Position numbers and translations under genes: made by a program | Shown here: in pieces, positions 1-6,992 of the stretch | Layout: each line of letters starts with the position of its first letter | Numbering within the stretch: the first letter of the stretch is position 1 | Notes under the pieces: generated by a model | The model's input: the letters and a program-made list of their open reading frames with translations, nothing else | The model's database searches: none | Told to the model about the DNA's origin: nothing | Assembly (NCBI RefSeq): GCF_016616095.2 | Contig: NZ_CP067089.2 | Coordinates: 1,302,001-1,366,000 of the forward strand | Length of the DNA: 64,000 nt | Reading direction: 5' to 3' | From: Breznakiella homolactica | GTDB lineage: Bacteria; Spirochaetota; Spirochaetia; Treponematales; Breznakiellaceae

Positions 1-47
1 TTGCAGGGCCGCTCATCCAAAGGCAGATATACAATCCTGGGGTTCAT
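1..47 (-). CDS. DUF4127 family protein, N-terminal fragment
   Basis: Only the first 15 codons are inside the window, reading MNPRIVYLPLDERPC from an ATG at 47. The words YLPLDERP match what I remember as the opening of DUF4127 proteins (a hydrophobic strand followed by PLDxRP), a family of unknown function. A Shine-Dalgarno-like CGGAG lies 8-9 bases upstream, and the gene starts 20 bases after the kinase stop, so it looks like the third gene of the SIS-kinase operon. The identification rests on a very short fragment; the rest lies outside the window. Confidence 0.55.
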   Translation of the reverse strand, partial: MNPRIVYLPLDERPC

Positions 48-67
48 ATTGAATTCTCCGATCAGTT

Positions 68-1000
68 TCAGCCGTTTTTTTTCAGCCGGTCCAGGGCCAG
101 TTCCGCCGCGCCCTGGGCCGCGCTTTTTGACGGAAGAATTACCGCCGCCCGGGGAAACCGCTGCCCTATGAGCCCGGTAAAAATCTCCCGGTGGCGGCGG
201 CTGTTCACGATATTGCTCCCCCAGATTCCGATTTTAAAATCCGGTTCAGCATCGAGCTGCAGCATGGTGACAATGGTTTCCGCAAGCTTGAATATCTCAT
301 GGGCCGCTTTGGTGATAATCTCGGCGGCATAGGGATCTCCGGCATCGGCGGCTTTGTCCACAAGAGCGCCGAGTTTTGGCTCCCGCCACGGGGGCGTACC
401 GATGGCAACCGCCAGATCCATGAGTTCCTTGTGGGTATGGACATTGGTCTCGGCGGACACGAGTTCCGCCAGAGGACCCCGCTCCGCGGCGCCGTCGAGA
501 CAGTTCCCCAGGTGGCGCAGAGCCATGCGGGAAACCCAGGATCCCGATCCTTCCTCGCCCATAATTGAAAAAAGCCACCCCCCCGTCCGGGCGCTCCGGC
601 CGTCGGAGCTGCGGCCGAATGCTATGGACCCGGTGCCGGATATCACCAGAGCCCCCACCCCGCCGGTAACGGTGTGGTGGGCGAGCTCCGCGTCGTTGAT
701 ACAGTAAACCGGACAGCTGAACCCCGCAAGGCTTTCATAGGCCTCAATGAGTATGGCTTCGTCTTCCTTGCTGTCCAGTCCGGTGGTTCCGCAGACAATA
801 TAGCGGCAGTCTTCCCGCCGGCCGCCGAAGGTTTCAAGGCACCGGTCGATATTTTCGTTAATGCCGCGGACCATTTCTTCCCGGGGAAAATAGTAATGGC
901 TGCAGGTTCCGCCGGAATATTCCCCCAGTTTTTGTCCGTTTTCATCCACCGCAAGCACCCGGTAATGGGTGCCGCCGCTGTCAATCCCAAGCACGTACAT
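68..1000 (-). CDS. BadF/BadG-type amino-sugar (N-acetylglucosamine or glucosamine) kinase
   Basis: A 310-residue sugar kinase of the BadF/BadG/BcrA/BcrD ATPase family (ASKHA fold), expected to phosphorylate GlcNAc or glucosamine at O6 in the cytoplasm. Visible motifs are the phosphate-1 loop GIDSGGTHYR (residues 5-14), the probable catalytic Asp103 in INDAE, the phosphate-2 loop SGTGS (121-125) and GEEGSGSW (148-155), which is typical of N-acetylglucosamine kinases. Length is normal for the family. Its ATG overlaps the stop of the upstream SIS gene (TGATG), so translation is probably coupled. The pairing with a SIS-domain enzyme supports an amino-sugar role; the exact substrate cannot be read from sequence. 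Confidence 0.82.
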   Translation of the reverse strand: MYVLGIDSGGTHYRVLAVDENGQKLGEYSGGTCSHYYFPREEMVRGINENIDRCLETFGGRREDCRYIVCGTTGLDSKEDEAILIEAYESLAGFSCPVYCINDAELAHHTVTGGVGALVISGTGSIAFGRSSDGRSARTGGWLFSIMGEEGSGSWVSRMALRHLGNCLDGAAERGPLAELVSAETNVHTHKELMDLAVAIGTPPWREPKLGALVDKAADAGDPYAAEIITKAAHEIFKLAETIVTMLQLDAEPDFKIGIWGSNIVNSRRHREIFTGLIGQRFPRAAVILPSKSAAQGAAELALDRLKKNG

Positions 1001-2067
1001 CAGATTCCCCCTGCGAATTTGATATTCAGGGCGGAATCCAGCGCCTTGTACACCTTCGAGCCGTTATCTTCGATACCCAGAACTGCCGGAAGTTTCGCCC
1101 CCATAATCTGGCAGGGAAGAATGAGTTCAAAGGGTTCGGTGTACCACCGGCCTGACAGCGCGAGGCCGCAGTCCCGTTTGTCTCCGCCCAAACTCCCCGC
1201 GGTAAAAACCAGGGGCGAAATTCCCCGGTGGAATTCCACGAGCCGGTTCATCCGGTTAAAGGCGCCGTCTCCTGATTCCGGCAGCAGGTAAATTCCCGCC
1301 ATTCTATCGTCCAGGGCACAGATCGGCCCGTGGAGGTATTCCTCGAATTCATAGGCGGCCGCGGGAACCAGCATGGTCTCGAGAATTTTCAAAGCCCCTT
1401 CCTGGGCAACCGGAAAGGCTGTGGTCCGGGCGACCACAAAACATTTTTCAATCTTTTTTAAGGACTCCAGGTTTTCGGAAAGCCAGGTTTCACAGCGCCG
1501 GATGTTTCCTTCCATATTTTCCACCGCTGTTTCCAGAACTCCGATATAGGAGCGGTATTCTTCCCCGGAAATACGGCCCAGGGCCAGGGCCGTTTCGAGG
1601 GCCAGGAGATACAAGGTCATAACCGTGGCGGTATAGCCCTTGGTTTTCGGGCCCGCGGTTTCCGGACCGCAGCCGATTGAAACATGGGGATGGATTTCGT
1701 TTATCCGGCATTCCTTCTGTCCGGTGAGCGCCAGGGAATGAATACCCTTCCATTGCTCTATCGCGGAAATCGTATTGTTGGAATTGCCTCCCTGGGATAC
1801 GAACAAAGCAAAGGGCGAATTGCCGTATACCCGGGGCAGCAGCGTCGGAGGCGCGACACGGACTTCCGTCCCCAGGAGTTCTTCCATAAAGGGCACCGCC
1901 ATGGCCGCGGCGTTGTTTGATGTCCCGCTGGCCACAAGGTAGAGCCGGTCCGGGCTGCCGCGCTTCCACTCCTCCGTAAAGCGCAGCGTATTTTCTTTGC
2001 GGTCCCCCAGAATCGACCGCAGCACCCGGGGCTGTTCCGTGATATAGTCCGTCATTGTCCCTGCCAT
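1000..2067 (-). CDS. double SIS-domain phosphosugar isomerase/deaminase/deglycase
   Basis: A 355-residue protein with two SIS (sugar isomerase) domains, the layout of GlmS C-terminal halves, AgaS and the fructoselysine-phosphate deglycase FrlB. The phosphate-binding loops are seen as SGTSNNA (47-53) and SQGG (91-94); the C-terminal half contains EYLHGPICAL, similar to the GlmS-type isomerase region. There is no glutaminase domain, so it is not GlmS itself. It probably removes the amine from, or isomerises, a phosphorylated amino sugar delivered by the kinase encoded next. The start at 2067 has a good GGAGGAA ribosome site. Deaminase versus deglycase cannot be decided here. Confidence 0.75.
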   Translation of the reverse strand: MAGTMTDYITEQPRVLRSILGDRKENTLRFTEEWKRGSPDRLYLVASGTSNNAAAMAVPFMEELLGTEVRVAPPTLLPRVYGNSPFALFVSQGGNSNNTISAIEQWKGIHSLALTGQKECRINEIHPHVSIGCGPETAGPKTKGYTATVMTLYLLALETALALGRISGEEYRSYIGVLETAVENMEGNIRRCETWLSENLESLKKIEKCFVVARTTAFPVAQEGALKILETMLVPAAAYEFEEYLHGPICALDDRMAGIYLLPESGDGAFNRMNRLVEFHRGISPLVFTAGSLGGDKRDCGLALSGRWYTEPFELILPCQIMGAKLPAVLGIEDNGSKVYKALDSALNIKFAGGI

Positions 2068-2081
2068 ATATTCCTCCGATA

Positions 2082-2124
2082 TTTACTAAATAAACTTTAC
2101 TAAGTAATCAATATGACCTATACT
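2082..2124. promoter_or_regulatory. divergent promoter/operator between SIS gene and ROK regulator
   Basis: The word TTTACTAA occurs twice in direct orientation (2082-2089 and 2096-2103), and the second copy merges into the palindrome TTACTAAGTAA. A rightward promoter TTTACT (2096-2101), 17-base spacer, TATACT (2119-2124) overlaps these repeats and would serve the ROK gene. A weaker leftward candidate (TTGATT, 17 bases, TAGTAA) uses the same bases. The overlap suggests that the ROK protein represses itself and the SIS-kinase operon. Confidence 0.55.
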
Positions 2125-2190
2125 CTACCACAGGGACACCGGTTATGCAATCTCAAATTGCAGCGGTTTCCCCGCGGAAAGGAGCAGCCC

Positions 2191-3327
2191 ATGGGACGAT
2201 ACCTCCCGGAATACCTCAAATCCCAAAACCGCAGATTGGTCTTTGATATTCTTTCCCGGGAACGGGAAATTTCCCGGGCCGGTATCGTCCGCATCACGGG
2301 AATGAGTTTTCCCACCGTAAGCAAGGCCGCGGATTACCTGATTGAAAAGGGAATCGCCATAGAAACCGAAGAGGAGTCCCCTCCGGAAGGCGGAATCGGC
2401 CGCAGGAGCAGACCTATCCGGTTTAACCCCGACGCGTACTGCGCGGTGGGAATGGATTTTGAGGGAAGCACCGCCGAAATCGGGGTCGTTAATATGGCCG
2501 GAGAACTCCTCTCCCGGGAACGGTTCCCTTTTTCCGATTTCAGGGATAAAAAAGCCCTGTCCGCTCTGGGAAGCCGGGCGAAGGCGCTGGCCCGGAAGAA
2601 AAAAACCCGGGTCCTGGGAGCCGGGATCGGGTTCCCCTCAAACGTAAATCCCGGCACCCGCCGGATTGTAAGCTTCGGGACCCTCGGTATACATGAGCCT
2701 GTTTCCTTCGACGAACTTTTTTCACCGCTGATAAAAAATCTTTCCATGCCATTTTTTGTTGAGAACGATGTTAACCTTGCCGCCAAGGGAGAGCTCTTCT
2801 GCCGGGGAACCGAGGCGGCCCGGTCCAGCCTGGTGTACATGACCCTGGGAACGGGGTTTGGGGCGGGAATAATACTGGAGGGCCGGCTCTGGCAGGGGCA
2901 GAACCATAAAGCCGGGGAGATCGGCAACACCCTGGCGGTACCCGCGGGAAAAGCGCCGCCGATCCCCCTGGAAAATCTCATCAGCGCAGGAGCCATTAAC
3001 CGGAAATTCAACGTCACAGTCGAAGACCAACCTCTGGAGGACGAAAGATTGAAAAAACGGATCATCGTCTATCTCCTGCCCTACCTGACCGCGGCCCTGT
3101 ACAATTTCGTGTATCTATATGATATAGAACAGTTCGTATTTTCCGGCTCCGTCCCGCGCTTTCTGGGTTCCGGGCTGTACACGGCTCTGGAAAGAGAACT
3201 GTCGTTTCTGATGAATACCCGGGGCAGAAGCATCTCCATTGTTCCGCCCTCCAGCGAAAGCCCGGTCGTAACCGGCGGCGCTTCCATGGTTTTTGAGAAG
3301 ATGCTTCTGGACCAGTTTCAGGGGTGA
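2191..3327 (+). CDS. ROK-family transcriptional regulator
   Basis: A 378-residue regulator with an N-terminal winged helix-turn-helix (about residues 10-75, ISRAGIVRITGMSFPTVSKA) and a C-terminal ROK sugar-kinase-like domain, as in NagC, Mlc and XylR. The start is set at 2191 because it has an AAAGGAG ribosome site and the upstream in-frame starts lie before the predicted transcription start near 2131. VENDVNL keeps the ROK Asp. The zinc-binding His and CxCGxxGC cluster that follow GEIG in most ROK proteins are missing: the sequence reads GEIGNTLAVPAGK. It probably senses an amino sugar or its phosphate and controls the divergent SIS-kinase operon. Confidence 0.85.
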   Translation: MGRYLPEYLKSQNRRLVFDILSREREISRAGIVRITGMSFPTVSKAADYLIEKGIAIETEEESPPEGGIGRRSRPIRFNPDAYCAVGMDFEGSTAEIGVVNMAGELLSRERFPFSDFRDKKALSALGSRAKALARKKKTRVLGAGIGFPSNVNPGTRRIVSFGTLGIHEPVSFDELFSPLIKNLSMPFFVENDVNLAAKGELFCRGTEAARSSLVYMTLGTGFGAGIILEGRLWQGQNHKAGEIGNTLAVPAGKAPPIPLENLISAGAINRKFNVTVEDQPLEDERLKKRIIVYLLPYLTAALYNFVYLYDIEQFVFSGSVPRFLGSGLYTALERELSFLMNTRGRSISIVPPSSESPVVTGGASMVFEKMLLDQFQG

Positions 3328-3395
3328 CACCGGGTGCCTGCACTGTACATGGTAATACGGCGCCTTTCCGGGCTTAGGTAATTGGCCTTAATAGA

Positions 3396-3636
3396 CGGGA
3401 GAGACGGCAAAACCGCGGGATCCGAAGTGGGGGTGATGGAAGCCCCCGGAGCGGAAAAACGGAACGTTTTGCCGCGAGGAGGCTGGAATCAGGGGGAGCA
3501 GCCCTCCGCAAAGGGCAGCACCGAGCCGGTTAAGCCGGAAAGTACCCGTCGTACCGGGAATGCCCGGTGGCGCGCAAAAAAGGGGATGAGCGACTTTGGA
3601 GGCCGGAGGCCGAGACAGGAGCCCATCCCCTTTTTT
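3396..3636 (+). ncRNA. structured RNA, candidate orphan HEARO/omega-RNA
   Basis: The 376 bases between the ROK gene and the next gene hold no credible reading frame but are full of helices. CGGCAAAAC (3405-3413) pairs perfectly with 3466-3474 and encloses CCGC/GCGG (3413-3416/3451-3454) and a GGGGG/CCCCC hairpin with loop TGATGGAAG (3429-3447). Then come a CCGG-TTAAG-CCGG hairpin (3526-3538), ACCGGG-AATG-CCCGGT (3553-3568) and a 3' terminator helix (3576-3636). Order and wording (GTGATGGAAGCCC, GGCTGGAATC, GCCGGTTAAGCCGGAAAGTACC) recall, from memory, the HEARO/omega-RNA that guides IscB nucleases. No iscB lies in the window. Structured RNA is well supported; the family assignment is tentative and the 5' end is approximate. 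Confidence 0.6.
3576..3636 (+). terminator. strong intrinsic terminator closing the structured RNA
   Basis: AAAAAAGGGGATG (3576-3588) is exactly complementary to CATCCCCTTTTTT (3624-3636), with an inner GGCC-GGA-GGCC hairpin (3601-3611). The six T at the end suit rightward termination of the RNA, and the A/T flanks make it work in the other direction too, for the leftward YheO-type gene. Confidence 0.75.
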
Positions 3637-3703
3637 GAGTGACAGGCCCCGCGGACCCGCTATACACGGGTACTTTCAGGATTGGAAGACTCGATGCTCC
3701 CCC

Positions 3704-4342
3704 TCACCCCGCTTTCCCCCGGATAGCCTCGAGATCGCTGTACAGAGTGAATTTGCTGATCCCCAGAACCTCACAGATCTTGATACTCGATTTTGAAATC
3801 TGGAAAGCCCCTTTTTCGTCAAGATAATTCAGGAAGGTGATCCGTTCGTCCTTGTTCATTTCCTTCGGATCCTTCCCCACCAGGGACTGGGCCTGCTGGA
3901 TGAGATAATCCAGAAGTTTGTTTACATCCTGGGCAAAGAACTCGCCCTGGGATGATTCAAAATGGTTGTACTTCCTGAGGAACCCTTCCATCTTGAGGGT
4001 CTCGGTAATATCGAGGTTGATACAGATAGAAGCGATCACCGTTCCTTCGTCGTTTTTGATGTAAATCGAAGAAGACCGCAGAATTTTCCCGTCGGCGGTG
4101 GTGGTCACGTAATTAAAGCGGTCGCCGTCCACGACACTCCCGTTGAGCACCTCCAGACCGAGGTTGCTTCCGCAGCCGCCCACCACCCGGTTGGTGATAT
4201 GGCCGTTCCTGATATCCACTATGGTATGGTTATAGTCTTTTGTTAAGTCATGCAGGACAACTTCGCAGCTGCCGCCGAACTGCGCGGAGATCAGTGTAAG
4301 CAGCTGGTCCAGTAATTTGCCCTCATCTTCAAGCCGCTTCAT
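3704..4342 (-). CDS. YheO/DauR-type PAS-HTH transcriptional regulator
   Basis: A 212-residue regulator with an N-terminal YheO-like PAS domain (about residues 5-120, FGGSCEVVLHDL... GGCGSNLGLEVL) and a C-terminal helix-turn-helix (about 165-210, GAFQISKSSIKICEVLGISKFTLYSDLEAI). The family includes E. coli DauR, which controls D-arginine use. The start at 4342 is chosen for its GGAAAGGAGG ribosome site; an upstream in-frame ATG lacks one. It is divergent from the glycan/D-amino-acid operon that begins at 4711 and probably controls it. Binding of a small ligand by the PAS domain is inferred from the family. Confidence 0.82.
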   Translation of the reverse strand: MKRLEDEGKLLDQLLTLISAQFGGSCEVVLHDLTKDYNHTIVDIRNGHITNRVVGGCGSNLGLEVLNGSVVDGDRFNYVTTTADGKILRSSSIYIKNDEGTVIASICINLDITETLKMEGFLRKYNHFESSQGEFFAQDVNKLLDYLIQQAQSLVGKDPKEMNKDERITFLNYLDEKGAFQISKSSIKICEVLGISKFTLYSDLEAIRGKAG

Positions 4343-4372
4343 AGGCAGAGCCTCCTTTCCGCATACAGCCAT

Positions 4373-4710
4373 GGGCTGAAAGTTTTACGGCAGAAAAAAC
4401 CCGAAGTACTCCGGGCAGCGTATTTTCTGTTCATATATTTATTATCACAAATTCGGTAAAAAATAAAGCCTTAATTTCAAAAAACCTGACAATTTTTCAT
4501 AAAATAACATACAAAAAAGATTTTTATTCATATTTTCGTTGACAGCTTAAAAAAACCATGGTAATTTGCATTGAATTACAGGGGTTTTGCCGTCTTTTTC
4601 TCAGAAAAACGCGGCGAAAGACCTGACAAATTATCAGGTAAGTAACGGCAATCCCAGGGCTGTACAGTGCCCTGAAAAATCATTGGGTCCTAATAAGTAA
4701 GGAGGTTTCC
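4373..4710. other. AT-rich regulatory region and long operon leader
   Basis: No gene is seen. The left half is AT-rich promoter DNA. The right half is the leader of the sugar operon and contains ACCTGA-TCAGGT (4621-4639) and CAGGGC-GCCCTG (4656-4675) hairpins. CCTGACAA occurs at 4485-4492 and again at 4622-4629, either side of the promoter, and could be a regulator half-site. Reading stops at an AAGGAGG ribosome site just before 4711. Confidence 0.5.
4539..4567 (+). promoter_or_regulatory. sigma-70 promoter of the glycan operon
   Basis: TTGACA (4539-4544), a 17-base spacer and TAATTT (4562-4567) lie in an AT-rich block 145 bases before the binding-protein gene, which predicts a leader of about 135 bases. 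The same -10 word is used by the chemoreceptor promoter at 56783. Confidence 0.65.
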
Positions 4711-5985
4711 ATGAAAAAAATCATAACCGGTGCACTGGTTATTCTTATGGCGGCGGCAATGTTCACCGCCTGTTCCGGCCGCAGCAGCAGCTCCGGCGAC
4801 AATAAGGACGTTACCTTCTGGTACGCCTACAAAGGGGACGAAGCGGTGGCTTTTGAAAACGCCATTGCCAAGTATAACGAAAGCCAGAGCAACTACGTTG
4901 TCCAGGGCCTGAGCGTCACGGACCAGCAGAAACTGATCGTGGCCCTGGCGAGCAACGAGGCGCCGGACGCGTTCACCCTGTCGAACCAGGACGTGATCAA
5001 CTTCCAGACCAACGGTCTGCTCCAGGGTCTGAAACCCTACATCGACAAGGACCGATACGATATGAGTATCTATTCCGACAAATCCCTGGAAGCCAACAGC
5101 GTCGGCGGCGAAGCATTTGCCCTGCCCCTGAGCGGCTACACGATCCAGATGTTCTACAACAAGGATATTCTGAAGGAAATCGGCTACGATGAACCGCCGG
5201 CTACCATGGAAGAGATGTATGAAATGGCGGTAAAAGCCACCCAGACCGACCGGAACGGGAACATCACCCGCCTGGGTTACCCTCTGTTCCCCCTGGCTTC
5301 CGCCCGGCAGGAACTGATCTACGGATTCGGCGGCCGCTGGTGGGCCGATGACGGCAAGACCCTTACCCCGGAAAATCCCCACAACATTGAAAGTCTGAAA
5401 ATGAATGTCCAGTACCGGAACCTCTACGGCATTGAGAAGGTCCAGGCCTTTGTGGCCACCGCCAATACGAACCGGTACACCGCCCAGGACATGTTCTTTG
5501 CCGGCAAGCAGCTGTTCCGGCTGGATGGTTCCTGGCTGCCCACCATGATGCAGAACTTCAACTCCACCGTAAATTACGGCATTGCCCTGGTTCCCGGAAC
5601 GAAAGCCAATCCCCAGAACCGCGGCGTCAGCCGGTTTGAGACATCCAGCGTCTCAATTCCCATCACCGCGAAGAACAAGGACGGCGCATGGGATTTCATC
5701 AAATGGCTCAGCAACACCGAGGGCAACAAAATCCTGCTCCAGGGGATCGGCAACCTCCCCGCGCTCAAATCCCTGTACACCGATCCCGAGATTCTCGCGA
5801 AGCCCGGCTTCCCGGAATTCATCGATGCCCTGGAACTTGAAAAGGGAATCCAGTATCCCCAGATCGCTGACTTTGCCAAATACGTGTCCCTGATCAACGA
5901 ACACCTGGATTACGTGTACGCCGGAATGCAGACCCCCGAGAAGGCCATGGAAAATCTGGCCAAGCAGTCGGCTAACCTGAAATAA
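4711..5985 (+). CDS. ABC transporter sugar-binding lipoprotein
   Basis: A 424-residue family-1 extracellular solute-binding protein. The N-terminus is a lipoprotein signal (MKKIITGALVILMAAAMFTAC) with lipobox FTAC, so Cys21 should carry lipid and anchor the protein outside the inner membrane. The mature part has the usual two-lobe pattern (DVTFWYAYKGDE near the start, FRLDGSWLPTMM and VSIPITAKNKDGAWDFIKWLS later). It is the first gene of the operon and is followed by the two permeases. The downstream beta-mannosidase, GH3 and GH9 suggest that it binds a beta-linked oligosaccharide, but the ligand cannot be read from sequence. Confidence 0.92.
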   Translation: MKKIITGALVILMAAAMFTACSGRSSSSGDNKDVTFWYAYKGDEAVAFENAIAKYNESQSNYVVQGLSVTDQQKLIVALASNEAPDAFTLSNQDVINFQTNGLLQGLKPYIDKDRYDMSIYSDKSLEANSVGGEAFALPLSGYTIQMFYNKDILKEIGYDEPPATMEEMYEMAVKATQTDRNGNITRLGYPLFPLASARQELIYGFGGRWWADDGKTLTPENPHNIESLKMNVQYRNLYGIEKVQAFVATANTNRYTAQDMFFAGKQLFRLDGSWLPTMMQNFNSTVNYGIALVPGTKANPQNRGVSRFETSSVSIPITAKNKDGAWDFIKWLSNTEGNKILLQGIGNLPALKSLYTDPEILAKPGFPEFIDALELEKGIQYPQIADFAKYVSLINEHLDYVYAGMQTPEKAMENLAKQSANLK

Positions 5986-6003
5986 CCGCACATTGTTTTT
6001 CTT

Positions 6004-6030
6004 CTGCCGGCGGAGTCCTTCCGCCGGCAG
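6004..6030 (+). other. intercistronic hairpin between binding protein and permease
   Basis: CTGCCGGCGGA (6004-6014) pairs perfectly with 6020-6030 around a 5-base loop and is followed by TGTTTCTATTT. It probably acts as a partial terminator or 3' stabiliser that keeps binding-protein mRNA in excess, as known between malE and malF. A matching arrangement exists after tctC (35323-35346). Confidence 0.7.
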
Positions 6031-6058
6031 TGTTTCTATTTACGCAATAGGAGGAACC

Positions 6059-6991
6059 ATGAGTAAATTCCGTTTGAGTGAGAATGCCCGGAATACGAGA
6101 AATGGCCTGCTGTTCGCCCTGCCGTGGATCATCGGTTTTCTCGCCTTCAGCGTGTACCCGCTGGCGGCTTCATTGTATTACAGCTTTACCGAATTCAACC
6201 CGGTGCGGCCGCCGGTTTGGGTCGGGCTGGATAACTTCAAAGATATTTTCAGCGATCCCCTGGTATTCAAAAGTCTGGGCAATACCCTCTTCATGGCCTT
6301 CGTTTCAACGCCGATCAATCTCTTTGTGGCGGTTCTCCTGGCCAGCATCGTGAGCAAAAAGTTTAAAGGCAGAGGGCTGGTGCGGACGTTTTTTTTCCTG
6401 CCCTCGATCATTCCCATGGTGGCGGCCACCATGGTGTGGATATGGATGTTCGACCCGACCTACGGGTTTATCAATAATTTTCTTGCGATCTTTGGTATCA
6501 ACGGTCCGTCATGGCTGATGGACCCCCGGTATACCAAATGGGCGCTCCTTCTCATGGGAACCTGGTGCACCGGCACGAGCATGCTGGTCTGTATGGCGGC
6601 CCTGCAGGAGGTTCCCAACAGCTACTATGAATCCGCCGAAATCGACGGAGCCAACGCGGTGCGGAAGTTTTTCAGCATTACCCTGCCGTCGGTGGCCCAC
6701 GTTCTGGTGTACCAGGCGATACTCAACTTCATCAACGCCTTCCAGTATTTCCAGCAGGTATATGTCATCGTAAACGCCAGCCACGGCGGCGGCGGCCGGG
6801 GGGTAGCCAGCGGCGGTCCCGCGAATTCAATCCTGATGTACCCCCTGTACATTTTCCACAATGCCTTTACCTATATGAAGATGGGCAAAGCGTCGGCCAT
6901 GGCCTGGCTGCTTTTTATTGTGGTGGCGCTTCTTACCGTAGTCATGACCAGGGTTACGAAAAAAGCTACGGAAAACGCGGGAGGTGAATAA
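6059..6991 (+). CDS. ABC sugar transporter permease (MalF type)
   Basis: A 310-residue inner-membrane permease with about six transmembrane helices. The EAA loop that docks the ATPase is seen as ESAEIDGANAVRKFFSITLPS. The start at 6059 is chosen for its AGGAGG site; upstream in-frame codons run through the intercistronic hairpin and are unlikely. A Gly-rich stretch, HGGGGRGVASGG, lies in a periplasmic or loop region before the last helices. It pairs with the next permease. No ATPase gene is in the operon, so a shared MsmK/UgpC-type ATPase elsewhere is expected. Confidence 0.93.
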   Translation: MSKFRLSENARNTRNGLLFALPWIIGFLAFSVYPLAASLYYSFTEFNPVRPPVWVGLDNFKDIFSDPLVFKSLGNTLFMAFVSTPINLFVAVLLASIVSKKFKGRGLVRTFFFLPSIIPMVAATMVWIWMFDPTYGFINNFLAIFGINGPSWLMDPRYTKWALLLMGTWCTGTSMLVCMAALQEVPNSYYESAEIDGANAVRKFFSITLPSVAHVLVYQAILNFINAFQYFQQVYVIVNASHGGGGRGVASGGPANSILMYPLYIFHNAFTYMKMGKASAMAWLLFIVVALLTVVMTRVTKKATENAGGE

Positions 6992-6992
6992 T

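Noticed and set aside
191..1291. Several long rightward frames opposite the kinase and SIS genes
   Set aside because: Mirror frames of GC-rich codons; the opposite strand encodes clear family motifs.
3396..3636. Structured RNA as RNase P RNA, tmRNA, 6S RNA or a group II intron
   Set aside because: None of the marker words is present: no RNase P CR-I region, no tmRNA tag frame or tRNA-like ends, no 6S bubble layout, no group II domain V.
3382..3642. Open frame of 86 codons across the structured RNA
   Set aside because: Highly Arg/Gly/Pro-rich product with no family likeness, no ribosome site, and the bases are better explained by paired helices and a terminator.
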